Notes under the pieces: model-generated | Told to the model about the DNA's origin: nothing | The model's input: only the letters and a program-made list of their open reading frames with translations | Database searches by the model: none | NCBI GenBank assembly: GCA_022497155.1 | Contig: MU385756.1 | Location: 62,001-126,000, forward strand | Direction of reading: 5' to 3' | Length of the DNA stretch: 64,000 bases | From: Whalleya microplaca | Lineage: Eukaryota; Ascomycota; Sordariomycetes; Xylariales; Xylariaceae | Made by a program: the position numbers and the translations under genes | Shown: positions 13,451-24,528 of the stretch, one piece after another | How positions within the stretch are numbered: position 1 is the stretch's first letter | How the letters are laid out: every line of letters starts with the position of its first letter

Positions 13451-13541
13451 AAGAAGAAACAGGACAAGGAAGAAAGAAAGAGAGGAAGAGAGGAAGAGAG
13501 AAGAGAGGAAGAGAGAAAGAGAGGGAGAAAAAGAGAAAAAG
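13451..13541 (+). repeat. purine (GA/GAGGAA) tract
   Basis: About 90 bp of almost pure A/G on the plus strand, built of GAAGA, GAGGAAGA and GAAAGA units, starting right after the phosphoesterase stop codon. Such mirror-like polypurine tracts can form triplex DNA; here it would lie in the 3' UTR. Confidence 0.7.
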
Positions 13542-14148
13542 GTAGATGTCGGGGTAGGGGGGAGGAAGAAGGAAAGGAGGGAGAGATTATTGGTCTGTAT
13601 ACTTACTTACTTGCTTAGCCGGTTTTTGGAAAATGGGAGGCATGGAGGCGGGCTCGCCATGGGGTGGGCGGACAGATGCCATGAGATGGGACACAGAGGG
13701 GAAATATCTTTATCATCAAGACCATTCTACCGATTGCTTGGAGCGAGACATGCCTGATTGGCTGATTGTCTGCCTTTAGGGGGGTAATAAAAGGAAACGG
13801 ACGGAGGCTGGGAACTGGGAACTGCGAAGCGGAGATTACTTAGGTTAGGCAGGTAGGTGGGTGCTTTAGCATAGCATAGCATGGTGTGGTGCGGTGCGGC
13901 CTACGCGGGCCCTACGCGGCTCTGTATAATAATATGTATTGTATTTATGAGTAGGTCTTAATATAAGTTGTGACATATAAGTTGTGATATCATACTAATA
14001 TCTGTGAACCAAATCAAGAGAGGCTGCTAGTGTTGTTATGGGGGTGGGGGCTATGGCTGTATATCATATTTGGTTGTGAGTTGATTTAGATCTTGGTTTG
14101 CTCGAAAGTAATATCTACTAGCTTACCGAGTTACTTGCCCATATATAT

Positions 14149-14167
14149 ACACACACACACACACACA
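14149..14167 (+). repeat. (AC)n microsatellite
   Basis: About nine AC units following a short AT run. Confidence 0.85.
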
Positions 14168-14440
14168 AAGTGAGTTCCGTACGATGACGCGGGTTATACG
14201 AACTACGGATTCCTTCTGATGGAGGATATATCATCTTTTACTTGTTTATTCTCTCTTAGCTGACCTGGAGAGCTTCTTTACCATGACACACTCATCTCTC
14301 ATCTCAGCCTCGCCTCGTATACTCGCTCCCTCACTCACCTAACCTACTCACATGTTGCTGCTACACAGGCTCTTCCAATGTCACGGCACCATCATGAGTA
14401 CACAGTGCTCAGAAATAATTGCCGTATCTATATCATATGA

Positions 14441-14464
14441 ATATATATATATATATATATATAT
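14441..14464. repeat. (AT)12 microsatellite
   Basis: Twelve uninterrupted AT units. Confidence 0.9.
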
Positions 14465-15434
14465 GCAAATACCAGATCTCATAGGCTGCTGAGGTAAGTT
14501 AGGTAGGCAGAGTGATTACTGGGCAGGGTCAGATGCAAGCGTAGAGCCATAGATACAGCTCAATAGTGCCATGATCAAAAGCCTGCGAAGAGAAGAGAAA
14601 CATCCAGCGTCTCGTGTTGCCCTTTGGAACGGGCAACATGTGTATGTAAGCAGCGCTTGTTCAATATTTACGAAGTCGTAGCATAGCATTATTACGAGGC
14701 AATCTAATGATAGAGCGGCAACAACATCTTCACCATTGAGAGGGGGGGATGCAACACCAATCACCACAAGCGCAGATAAAAATCCTCAGTTCGAGTCTTG
14801 GGACAGTTCTTTTTCATTTGTTTGTTAGACAGTATCTAACAACGACAGAGAGTCTACCTGCCTATCTATTCAACCATGATATAACACAGTAGTAGTAAAC
14901 AGCAGGATCTCCATCCAGGCCAGTAGTAGTGGTGTAGTAGTGTAGATGAAAAACCTACACCTACAGCAGCAGCAGCAGGTTTACTTTACTTCATCGTAAG
15001 TATATGGGGCAAGAACCTACACCGAGGCCCTGCACACTCCCGTAGCCCCCCTAACTTCTTGAGAGGGGGGTCGGCCGTGTGCCCAAATATGATCCTATAC
15101 TCGTCCCAAGTCATTTGCCGAAGTAAGTCTGGCAATCAAACCAAGCATGAGGTCCGTAGTAACCCGTAAACCTAAACACCTCTCAACCCCCTTCAGAAAG
15201 ATCCGGTTGTGAATGATACGATGATACTCCTTTGGCCAGATCCCAATCACCCACCCCCCCCCAATTCCCGTTGTAACTCCTTTGCGTTGAACTCCTACGC
15301 TGATATATTCCGATTTGACTCCCAAAGAACAAGAACATCCATCCTAGTTTGCCCAGCTGGGGCAGCAAGCAATAGTCATATAAACGAGATAAAAATCATG
15401 CCGTGGTCGAATCCCGGGGCCCCGATCTACATGA

Positions 15435-17269
15435 TCAATAGCTGAAGTCGACGTTCCCCATCTGGTGTATTATTTTATCCTCTTCGCGTTGATTCTCGTT
15501 ATGGCCAGATTCCTCCGTGTGCATCGTTTGTATACTATCGTTGGTATTAGATGTCGTTCGTGAAGGCTGTAACTCCTGCTCCGGCGGCGGTATACCGCTA
15601 TCCGCGAAGCCGTCGTCGCGTAGCTGTTGGAAACTCCAACTCGGTTCGAATTTCTTGCTGTTCCAGGCAAAGTCGACGCGCTCGTACATCTCGTCGATCT
15701 GCTCCAGGCTGATTTTGCTCGTTTCGTAGATCATGCAGTATACGAAGATGGCGGCCAGGATGCAGAAAGCCCCCCAGACGTAGAAGACCTTCGCTCCCAA
15801 GGCTGCATAGCCGTTGCCCTCTTCGACCATGAAGGGCGTCCCGTAGGCGATGCCAAAGTTCAATAACCAATTGGATGCCGTCGAGACGGACATGGCTTTT
15901 GCTCGGATTTTCAGAGGGTAGATTTCTGAGGTGACGACCCAAGCAACCGGACCCCATGAAGCGGCGTAGAGGAAGACGAATAAGGAAACGAAAACGATGA
16001 GAAGTTTGGCCACGAGAGCCGACTGCGAGTCGTTCGTCGCCAACGTAGAGAATATCGCTATAACAAGTTGGCACACGGCCATCCCTGTTGAACCGACGAT
16101 GAGTAGTTTCCGGCGACCCCAAGATTCCACGACGAATAGTCCAGGTATCGTCGAGACGACATTGATGACGTTCATGACAAGAGATATTAAGAAAGGATCG
16201 GAAACACCGGCGCTGGTGAAGAAAGTGGTTCCGTAATACATGATGAAGTTGATGCCAGTCAGTTGCTGTAACATTTGAAGAAGGCAGCCAGTTAGAGTGC
16301 GGCGGCCGAGATGTGGCGAACCAACGAACAGTTCACGGTACGACTCGGACCCCAGCGTGAGCTCGTATTCGTGGTTTGCCTCGATCTCCGCGAGTTCTTC
16401 GACGAGAGCTGGATGGGTGATATCGAGGCGGCGGAGACGACTAAGGGCTAGACTGGCTGCATGCTTGTCGCCGTTCTTGATGAGATATCGAGGGGTTTCG
16501 GGCAGGATGAGAAGCCCGAGGCAAAGTACACAGGCCCAGGTGAGTTGAAGGCCCATGGGTATTCGATAGGCAGACGGACCACCCATTTGCCTAGTCAAGA
16601 GATTGACAATAGATGCTGCCAAAAGACCGCAAGTTATCGATAGTTGATATGCGCAGACCAGCGTACCGCGAATCCACTTTGGGGCCATTTCAGACTGATA
16701 CAAAGGAACGAGGACGGATACGGATCCTACACCAACGCCTGCAAAAAACCTAGACAGTCCCGTCAACACAGGTAAGTCGGAGGCACTACTTGCTGTGAAC
16801 ATACCTGCCGGCTAACAACATCGGGATGGCATCGGCACAGACTTGAAATATCACGCCGAAAGCGAAAACACACACGGAAGCGATGATGGATATCCGCCGC
16901 CCTATCCAATCACCTATTGGCGCTGCTATGATGGCGCCGGCCACGGTTCCGGCACTTAATATCGCGACGATGATGGAAATTTCGGCGGGCGAGAGGGCTA
17001 CGTTGCCTTCGTCGTTCCTATAGCCGGTGTTGAATTGAGTCTTGAAGGAATCCATCGCTAGGATACCGTTTATGGTCCTTGGAGAACATCTAGTTAGCAC
17101 ACGGCGCCGTGGCCGGTTGAGAAGGGGTCGTGTTGTGTCGTCGTTGTGCTCACCCAGTATCGTATCCGAACAGCAGACCACCGGTTGCTACGAAGAGGCC
17201 GACCATAATGGCGGGCGCAGAAGAGCCGGCAACATTATCGGGCTTGTGCCAGCCCATGGCTATCGCCAT
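15435..17269 (-). CDS. MFS hexose/sugar transporter
   Basis: Sugar-porter-family MFS transporter, 567 aa, from three exons read on the minus strand: 17269-17154, 17077-16805 and 16749-15435. The start ATG sits in a good fungal context (CACCATGG). Family signatures are present: GYDTGTINGI in TM1, GDWIGRR in the loop after TM2, RFFAGVGVG, PETPRYL after TM6, QQLTGINFIMYYGTTFF in TM7, WGRR, and WGPVAWVVTSEIYPLKIR in TM10. The usual PETKG after TM12 is degenerate (IYETSKISLEQID), as in several fungal relatives. The TM7/TM10 motifs resemble the RCO-3/Hxt-like glucose transporter/sensor group. The C-terminal cytoplasmic tail is only about 75 residues, so a plain transporter is more likely than a sensor. 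Substrate cannot be read from sequence. Confidence 0.95.
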
Positions 17270-18301
17270 GGTGGATAGAGTTTTGGAGTCAGGCCAGCGC
17301 GGTCGATGGTATCGTCTCGGTCGGGGCTGGTGATGGTGGAAGGGGTGGTGATGGAATTTTGCGGGTTTCCCATTGATTGATTGATTGATGAACAGATGGG
17401 ACAGGTAGGATAGTGGGTAATAAGAATAGAGTGTGAGATGCAGAGTGGAGAAGGGCAGCGAGGGAAAAGGCGGGAGGGAAGAACCACAAGAACCAGGAGG
17501 GTCAGATCAGCACGACGCTGGGGACGCCGGGGAGCACGAGGAGCAAGCTGCGAGGGCCAAGGGGACGAGCGGCCTGATTGGTCTGGGGGCCAGAGTGGAC
17601 GTGCCTAAGCGAGTCCAGCCAAAGTGTCCAGCCAAAGTGTCCAGCAAGTCAGCGCCGGTGCTGGGCAGGACTTTGCAAGATGGGGGTTCGCGATTCAGCG
17701 ACAGGCAGCCGGGGCACCGCTGAACAATTCCAGGTTGGATTTCCATCCATCCTGGCCTGCCTGGTCCTCCCAGCTTCCAGCTTCCAGCTAATTCGCTGCC
17801 AGCCCAGACTCGTGCAGTTGTCTTGTATGTGTCCCCAGCCCGTTCGGGTTAGCCTCGACTGGGCTGTCGCTGGGCTGTCGCTGGGCTGTCTGGGCTGAAC
17901 CAGTCTGCCAGTTGCTGGTGAAGCACAAGTAAATAACTTGGGGTCAATCGTATGAGAAGTATGCCACTAGGATTGCTGAACCAGGCAAGGTGGCTTGAGA
18001 ACGGGAGTGATGAGCCCACCCTTCTTGCCTTCTGCCAGTCAATCCCCAGGTCCCCTTTTTCTGCCTGGCGTCGTTGGGATGGACAAGGTCAGGGTCAAGG
18101 TTAGGTCAAGGTTAGGTCAAGTTCAAGCAAGATGCGACTTAACTATACCTACCAACTAGTAGTAACTATAGTACGGTTGTGCCAATCTTGGAAGTTAAAG
18201 CCTTCACCGTCAGAAGGGCACGCGCACTCGCTAGTAGTTAGTGTGATAGTTGGTGTTATTAGTGAAGACATCAATATCAAAAAGTACATTTCGCTTCCGC
18301 C
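17270..18301. other. upstream region of the transporter
   Basis: Shared upstream region of the minus-strand transporter and the putative plus-strand micro-protein gene. It contains the tandem duplications noted above and pyrimidine-rich stretches; no open frame with family features. Confidence 0.6.
17609..18122 (+). repeat. cluster of short tandem duplications
   Basis: Several independent two- to three-copy duplications of 11-13 bp occur within 500 bp. GTCCAGCCAAA-type units lie at 17611-17645, TGGGCTGTCGC units at 17859-17900, and TCAAGGTTAGG units at about 18094-18120. They sit between the divergent transporter and the putative micro-protein gene, that is, in the shared upstream region. 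Confidence 0.7.
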
Positions 18302-18729
18302 ATGACAAATACCGTCAAAGACCGTATCAAGCAGGTGATTGGCTCTGGACTGCTAAAGGTGTGTGTTTCCCCAAGATGTCAAATCGAGTCTTCCAACATA
18401 AAATTGGAGCGACTTAATAGTCCTGTAACCTACATGCATACAAAGTACCCGAAGCGATACCTACTACTACTACTACTACTACTACTACTTAGCAGAGTAT
18501 AGTACTATTATGTACGTTTTGGTCAAGGCAAGGGGATTTCCGCTTTGGCAGCTAACTACGGAGTGCCTTGTTTGCCCGACACGTACGCAGTCATTCGGAC
18601 GAGAGACGACTGATACCAAGGGAGCGACAAGAAAAGGACTATCCTGCATTGAGGCTTTCCAAGGCTTTTGGAGCTTGGTATCATTACAATAAGAAGCCGG
18701 TGCATGCCAATGTTGACGCCAAGGTCTGA
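18302..18729 (+). CDS. putative micro-protein, 71 aa, three exons
   Basis: Tentative. ATG at 18302 opens MTNTVKDRIKQVIGSGLLK, an amphipathic-looking start, and ends at a GT donor (exon 18302-18358). A frame resuming at 18533-18582 reads GISALAANYG. A third exon, 18621-18729, ends in KAFGAWYHYNKKPVHANVDA and two more residues before TGA. All junctions keep frame, and the total is 71 aa. The last intron would be only 38 nt, matched by another 38-nt intron in the rhodopsin-like gene of this window. I recognise no family; the reading rests on protein-like composition only, and alternative frames across exon 3 also stay open. The first intron contains a (CTA)n repeat. Confidence 0.35.
18460..18489 (+). 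repeat. (CTA)n microsatellite
   Basis: About ten CTA units, inside the predicted first intron of the putative micro-protein gene. Confidence 0.9.
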
Positions 18730-21700
18730 CGGTCTAGCAGACAAGAAAAAAAAAAAAAAGGAGGCTTTTTTGCAATTTCGCAAAGGATTGGTGGCTACAC
18801 TCGAAGCCACTTAGGTATGAACGTCTCTAACAACCTACTAACTACTAGTAGCAGTTTATGACGGTCCTCCTACCTCTTCTTCTCCTCTTCTTCTTCTAAG
18901 AACCTTCTAAGGAGCCCCAATAGACTAATACGTCTATTACTGTAGTATCGGTGGCATCAGGGCTGCAGAGGTTGTCTTAGGTGAGAGTACCACGGCATGG
19001 AATGTGAAGGTCTGGACGACGTCAATGCCGTCCATGCCGTCAGTGAGCCAAATTGAGTGGTACAGTTGCGCACTATAATGGGATAATGGAGAAAAGAGAA
19101 GCGTAGGATTAGATTATAATTGTAGTTATAATGAAAACATGACTCGTTGGCAAATGGTAGGCAACGTAGGCAAGGCACGATCCCACTATATTGCGTGTCT
19201 AGGGGCATTTTCGTCGACTTCTAGAAAGATGAAAGACTGATAGTTTGCGGGGCAGCCAGAGAATAATTGATCCTACTGTATGTATGTACTATGGTACATA
19301 GTACGTACGCTATGCACGCTTGGGCTGTTAGCGTGGCAGGCGTGGAGTACGGTGGAGTACGGTGGAGGATCCGGTGCCAAGTGTTGCCCGTTTGGGGATT
19401 CGTCCTGTCATGTTCCCGTCTCTGGATTAGATAATCCAATGCTGTGGAGTCGATTGAATCTGCCATTTTGCACATACGTATTCCATACATACACAGTACC
19501 TACATTTCATGTTGCTCGACACAGGTGGGTTCTGTAGAGTGTTCTGTACTAACAGAAAGGATCTTGTAGATCTTGAATGCTCCATGCAAATTTCTCCGAA
19601 TCTTTATTGTCCTTCAACCCAAGTTAGCACGGACAACGGAAGCAACAAAGCTGGCGTCTCCCTGTCCAACATCCATTGATGTACATATGTAGTACTGTAA
19701 ACTTGCTCGTACTAGCCAATAAATGTGTACCCGAGTATATACTCGCAGTAGTGTAAGTTAGGTAGATATTAAAATACTTGGAATTTAGACAACATATCAA
19801 ACATTAAATATACGTCTTATACGTATATAGCTCAAGCAGTCAAAAGTCTCTATTATATAACAATATTATCAGTTTCGCTCCAGTCGAGCTAACAAAGCGA
19901 ATACCGGTACAGTATAGAGCTATTGTGAATCGAACCTGGCTCACTTTGTTAATTCAGCAACAGTGCACTTTCACTAGTTGGCCCTCTTCTACTGTAAGTC
20001 GGGACTCGGATTAATGTGCCGGTATGGCCTCTTTTAACGGCAAACACCGGCACCCAACTCATATAAATAGGTAGGTCACTCGGAATAAGGCTCTCTAGCA
20101 GGTCTTCGTATTTCGTAACTACATATTGTTTCCTTTACAAGATTGTTCTTTATTGCAGCTGAGGCTGTCATCATCGCCAGCCAACCACGGGCTGAGCCTG
20201 ACTAACCACAGCATGATTCAGCTAGTTATACACATGTTGGCGCAGAAGCGGTAAGGCCAGGAGTGGTAACTACATATGCAAGTCATAACTGAAGGAATCA
20301 GCAGAGAGGATTACCGCACAAACAAATTAATTTACAAATATTTTCGTGGTTTGCTTCTGACTATGCCGTTATATCTCATACCGATTTTCGAGATTGTCTT
20401 CCTCAGCGTCCCGCTTCGGGACACACACAGCAGCCAGTCACACAAGCAGGATCATGCATCTCCGAGTTCTAGGTAGTTCTTCTCACGTCACCCTCGCCTG
20501 CCTCATAAAAACAATGTGGCGCTTTCCCTCGTGCCTTGTATTGATGAAAGGTCAAAGCTGACTGACGCTCGATGGTCCTATGGAATGGCCTGATAGCGAG
20601 ACTGCCATCCCTGGTGTCCAACCACTCAGAATCCATGATCCTAGCCCCGAAGAGGCGCGGAAGGCAATCGCCCTCTGCATCTCCGAGGTTCATCACGAGC
20701 TAGGGTCAGCATCCCAGTGCCAGAGCAGACCAACGATGCCCGTCATTATGCAACCACTATCCTTCGCGCCGCAAGGGCGCAGAAAACTAACAGGCAGACA
20801 GGTCTCACCCTTTTGGCCGGGTGCTGGATAGCCTATAAGGTAGAGGATATTTCATGTTTGCGCCCAGCCGACAGTCTGCTGATAAGTCCACGGGAGCGAT
20901 ATCAAGCCATATCCTAAGAGCCGATGCCTGCCGTCTCGTCGACTCCATATCCCTTTACATACATAGTATGAAGTAAGGCATGCCGATTCTTGTTTTTATG
21001 GGTAGGCGACTTAGCACACAGACCTCTTGGCTACGTCTCCGCTCGCGTGTCGTTCTCGAGAGAATCGGCAAGCTGTGTCTAGGTAGTTGACTCGTAGACT
21101 ATGCGTGATCACACTTCACCTGCGGTTGGAACTTATTACTACCGCCCCAGGACTGTTGATCGCCAACAAACTTGTTCACTATCTGTAATGCGTATCTTCC
21201 TTTTACGTAAGACTTAGGCTACTGACGTTGAATATATTGGTCGTGAGAAGAGTTAAGATGCTAACGAGGATCATCGGGACTAGTAAGTTTATCTACATAG
21301 TAGGACTCTATAGAATCTCCCAGGTCTAAACATAACCTTAATTTAAAGTGTAGTTTCAGATGAGTTTTTCCAAAGTCCAGCATCAAGTCATCATAGGTGC
21401 ATCTGCATCCTGAGAACCCTTCTACAGAGTACGATCCAGAGGTCCCTGAAACTTTAAATAGACCTTGCATGGTTTCCGGTGTGACCCGGCACGAACACTG
21501 TACGAAAAGCACAATGCAGATGTCGGCGTCCCCCTGGGGAGACAGAGACTCTGATTGGCCCCCTTTGTGATATCTCTGCTTCCTATATACCATCCACCAA
21601 CTTGCTCATATTAAAAAATTACTGAATCTGATTTTGGAATATCCTTAACTCCGATAGAGAACCGTGGGGGTCCCGTCGGTTAGGACATACGGATCAGGAA

Positions 21701-23750
21701 AACGAGATACTCGAACTCTCAACGTTGATTGACGCCTTACTAAAACCCCGAAGCCGATCAGCCGCTGGAGGATTGTTGCAAGGGTGCCCGATAACCTATT
21801 TGAGGCAGCTCGGTGAACGGCTTACTGTGCTTCCTCCTGCCAGCCATCAGGATCCCGCTCGACAGCCCGGATGCCTAACAAGCCGTGGTAATTATCTCGG
21901 TACTTGGGATGGCCCAGGTAGACGCCTACACCGATCATTACGGTGCAGACCTCAGAGGTTTCCAATCCTTTCCGAGGCCGGTTCCCTTCCGAGAAGCTGT
22001 ATAGCACAATTGATAGGATGATATCATTGTCTATATTAATCATGTGTGCGTTCCAAACATCACTAAGTATAGCTAATATCTATGATATAGGTAGGATAGT
22101 AGACAGGAGGGACCATTGAGAACAATAGGTACTCGCCGCCAGCCTAACGGAGGTCTCTGTCCAGGGACTGCGACGACTGATCCGTTGCCGGCCCTTGTTT
22201 CCAGCAAGCGAGCTGACAAACAAGTTAGTCGTTCATCACGGGTGAGATTTGGGACGACCGCCTCCCCGACTCCTAAGATTCCGCTAGGAGTTCATCTACG
22301 TTACTGGTTCACGGCTAGGAAGTATGAGGTGGCAGAGAGTACCCGAAGCCTTAGGTTGCCATCTCCCTCGATGCCCAGAGAAGCGGACAGGAGGCCGATC
22401 TGATGAAACTATAGTAATACCTACCTATGTCATAAGTAACATAACTTCCATCTCCACATGGCCAGAAACTGACATCAATAGGGTAACCGACGAAATGCTC
22501 TATCCTCTACAGTTACAACCACGAAATGTAACCCACGTGGAAATTCCCGAGGACGCTACATAGGCAACTGAGGGACGCTAGAATACATTCTTACGGCCGT
22601 GTATGAAGATTGCCTCCACGCAAGACCCGTTAAGCCACGTCGGGTGTTACGATGCGATGCTAGACATACATACTGGGGAGGATACCGGCATCGCGTCACG
22701 AGTCACCGTAGGTCAACGGCAGTTTGTTTTCTAGAAGATATGTGATATGGTCAGCCCTACCGATATATGAGCTTTATCCCGCGAGGCAGTACGGGTAGGT
22801 ATGTGTGACCCTGAAAGGTAGGAAATATTCTATGTATAGTTTCGTACCATGTTACGGGAACCAGAAGGTCCTTGGCGGTGCTATGTGAGAGAACGTGCTA
22901 TGGCTATATATCATCACCTAGGTAGTAATTCGGATATCTTTCTAAACAGTATGTATACTATGCCCCTATCTGCATTCCAATACATGTAAGCCGTAACAAG
23001 TGACCAAAAATCCCCATCAACACATTGCAACTATCCCAACTCCCACCACACACCCAGTCCAGTACCTAGTTCCGTCTACATATCGCCTACCAAAACCCAA
23101 AAATAACTCAGTATACCCAATTTCAGCAACCCAGCATCTACTCCCAACCAGCCACGAGACTGTCACGTAACACCAGATCTGCACTCTCCCTCCCTATATG
23201 CCGTGGCCCTGTACATACGTACGTACGCACGCACGCGGCTCTGCAAGCTCTCGACCGCCGCACACAGACGCCTCGTGCCCGGGTTACCATGCCCTCGGTC
23301 CAGCTACCTACCCTTCATGTCCGAGTCTTTCTCCCTCGCACAGCAGCATGCCACGAGGCTGATGACCTGCCTACCCACCGAGTCCAGAGTCCGTAAGCAC
23401 ACGAGCCTCATCCCCCATTACGTCCGTAAGAGTCTCGCCGTCTCCTATATTCCCTTACCCTTCCTCTTCCTCCTTCCCCTTACCCACCCCGTCTCCATCC
23501 CTCTCCCCCTCCCTCTATATAACAAGCCGATCTCAGATCCCGGATCCCAGCTCGGTGAGGCAGGCCGCAGACGCAGGGCCCGTGAAACCCGTCAACGACT
23601 TTACCTACGCCCGCGCCCGTATGCTTGTCTACAGGTGTTTCCATATGGCCCGGACCGTCGTCTGGGGCGCTGAGAGGAGGAGGGTAGGGCGAAGGTTGAC
23701 AGCGGGTTGGCAACAGACTTACAGTGCAGCGGGTGGACGGCGGGTAGACG

Positions 23751-23784
23751 CATACATACGTACATACATACATACATATATATA
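23751..23784 (+). repeat. CATA/TA microsatellite
   Basis: CATACATACGTACATACATA-type tetranucleotide run ending in TATATATA. The complementary-sense TATG run lies about 45 bp further on. Confidence 0.85.
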
Positions 23785-23828
23785 GTAACAGACTCTGTAT
23801 CGTGGACGACAAGTCCCCAACCTTGTCT

Positions 23829-23857
23829 GTATGTGTATATATGTATGTATGTATGTA
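23829..23857 (+). repeat. (TATG)n microsatellite
   Basis: TATG units, forming an imperfect inverted partner of the CATA run at 23751-23784; the two could pair into a long hairpin. Confidence 0.8.
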
Positions 23858-24308
23858 AATAGGGTCACCGCGGGTTCCTGCATAGGCGGGTTTGGTAGGA
23901 TATATATATATAGATGTAAATACGTAGGGACATAGGTAGAAATGCAAGCAGTTACTAGCATGTCCACACACTATAACTCACCACACACACCATCAACATC
24001 CAGACATACATCATAAACACAAGCACAATAAACATCCACCATACACCCAAACACAGGGACTCCTTTACCTCACCTCACCTCACACAAATAACACTGTCGG
24101 ACACATTTAACATAACATAAATAAACACAAAATAATATAAAAAAGGCTATATCGATGCATCCCTCGTACAAAAAAAATAGCAAGCACAAAAAGATACTAC
24201 CTATCCATACAAGTACGTAAACGTAAACGTCAAGTCCAGCGCGATCCAAAGACGATGCGCCTAACTAACCAAGCTAATTTTCAACTGGCCGTCCCACTCA
24301 CCAACTGT

Positions 24309-24333
24309 GCTGGTGCTGGTGCTGGTGCTGGTG
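24309..24333 (+). repeat. (GCTGGT)n short repeat
   Basis: Four tandem GCTGGT units in the 3' flank of the fumarate reductase gene. Confidence 0.85.
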
Positions 24334-24528
24334 GCTCTCACATGACGCGAGGCGGCGCGGAGGAGAATCGCAATGCGCCCTCCACCTCTTCCCCCCTCCC
24401 CCCCTTTAAAAGCAGTGAATGGTATAGACCACCCCTAAGCGCCTGCCCCTCACTCCCTCCCTCACTCACTCACTTTCCCCCTACCCCAACAACAAAACCC
24501 ATCCCTCAGAGTCCAGAGTCCACCAGAC

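Larger units (their letters stand above)
13451..15434. other. convergent intergenic region
   Basis: Lies between the 3' ends of the phosphoesterase and transporter genes. It opens with a 90-bp purine tract (13451-13541, A/G almost throughout) and contains two microsatellites. No coding region found; a minus-strand frame at 14516-14767 has no family features. Confidence 0.65.
18730..24528. other. gene desert
   Basis: 5.8 kb in which I find no supported gene. It includes an A13 run near 18747, a tandem GTGGAGTACG duplication near 19341, TA-rich stretches at 19700-20500, moderately GC-balanced but stop-rich sequence at 20.5-23 kb, pyrimidine-rich sequence at 23.3-23.5 kb, and CATA/TATG microsatellites at 23.75-23.86 kb. 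The final few hundred bases are the 3' flank of the fumarate reductase gene, with a (CTGGTG)n repeat at 24309-24333. Confidence 0.6.

Noticed and set aside
19920..19965. GGTTCGATTC on the minus strand, resembling a tRNA B box
   Set aside because: No matching A box at the right distance and no acceptor stem or cloverleaf could be folded around it.
23203..23673. 156-codon plus-strand frame
   Set aside because: Arises from pyrimidine-rich low-complexity DNA; Pro/Arg/Leu-rich with no domain or splice context.
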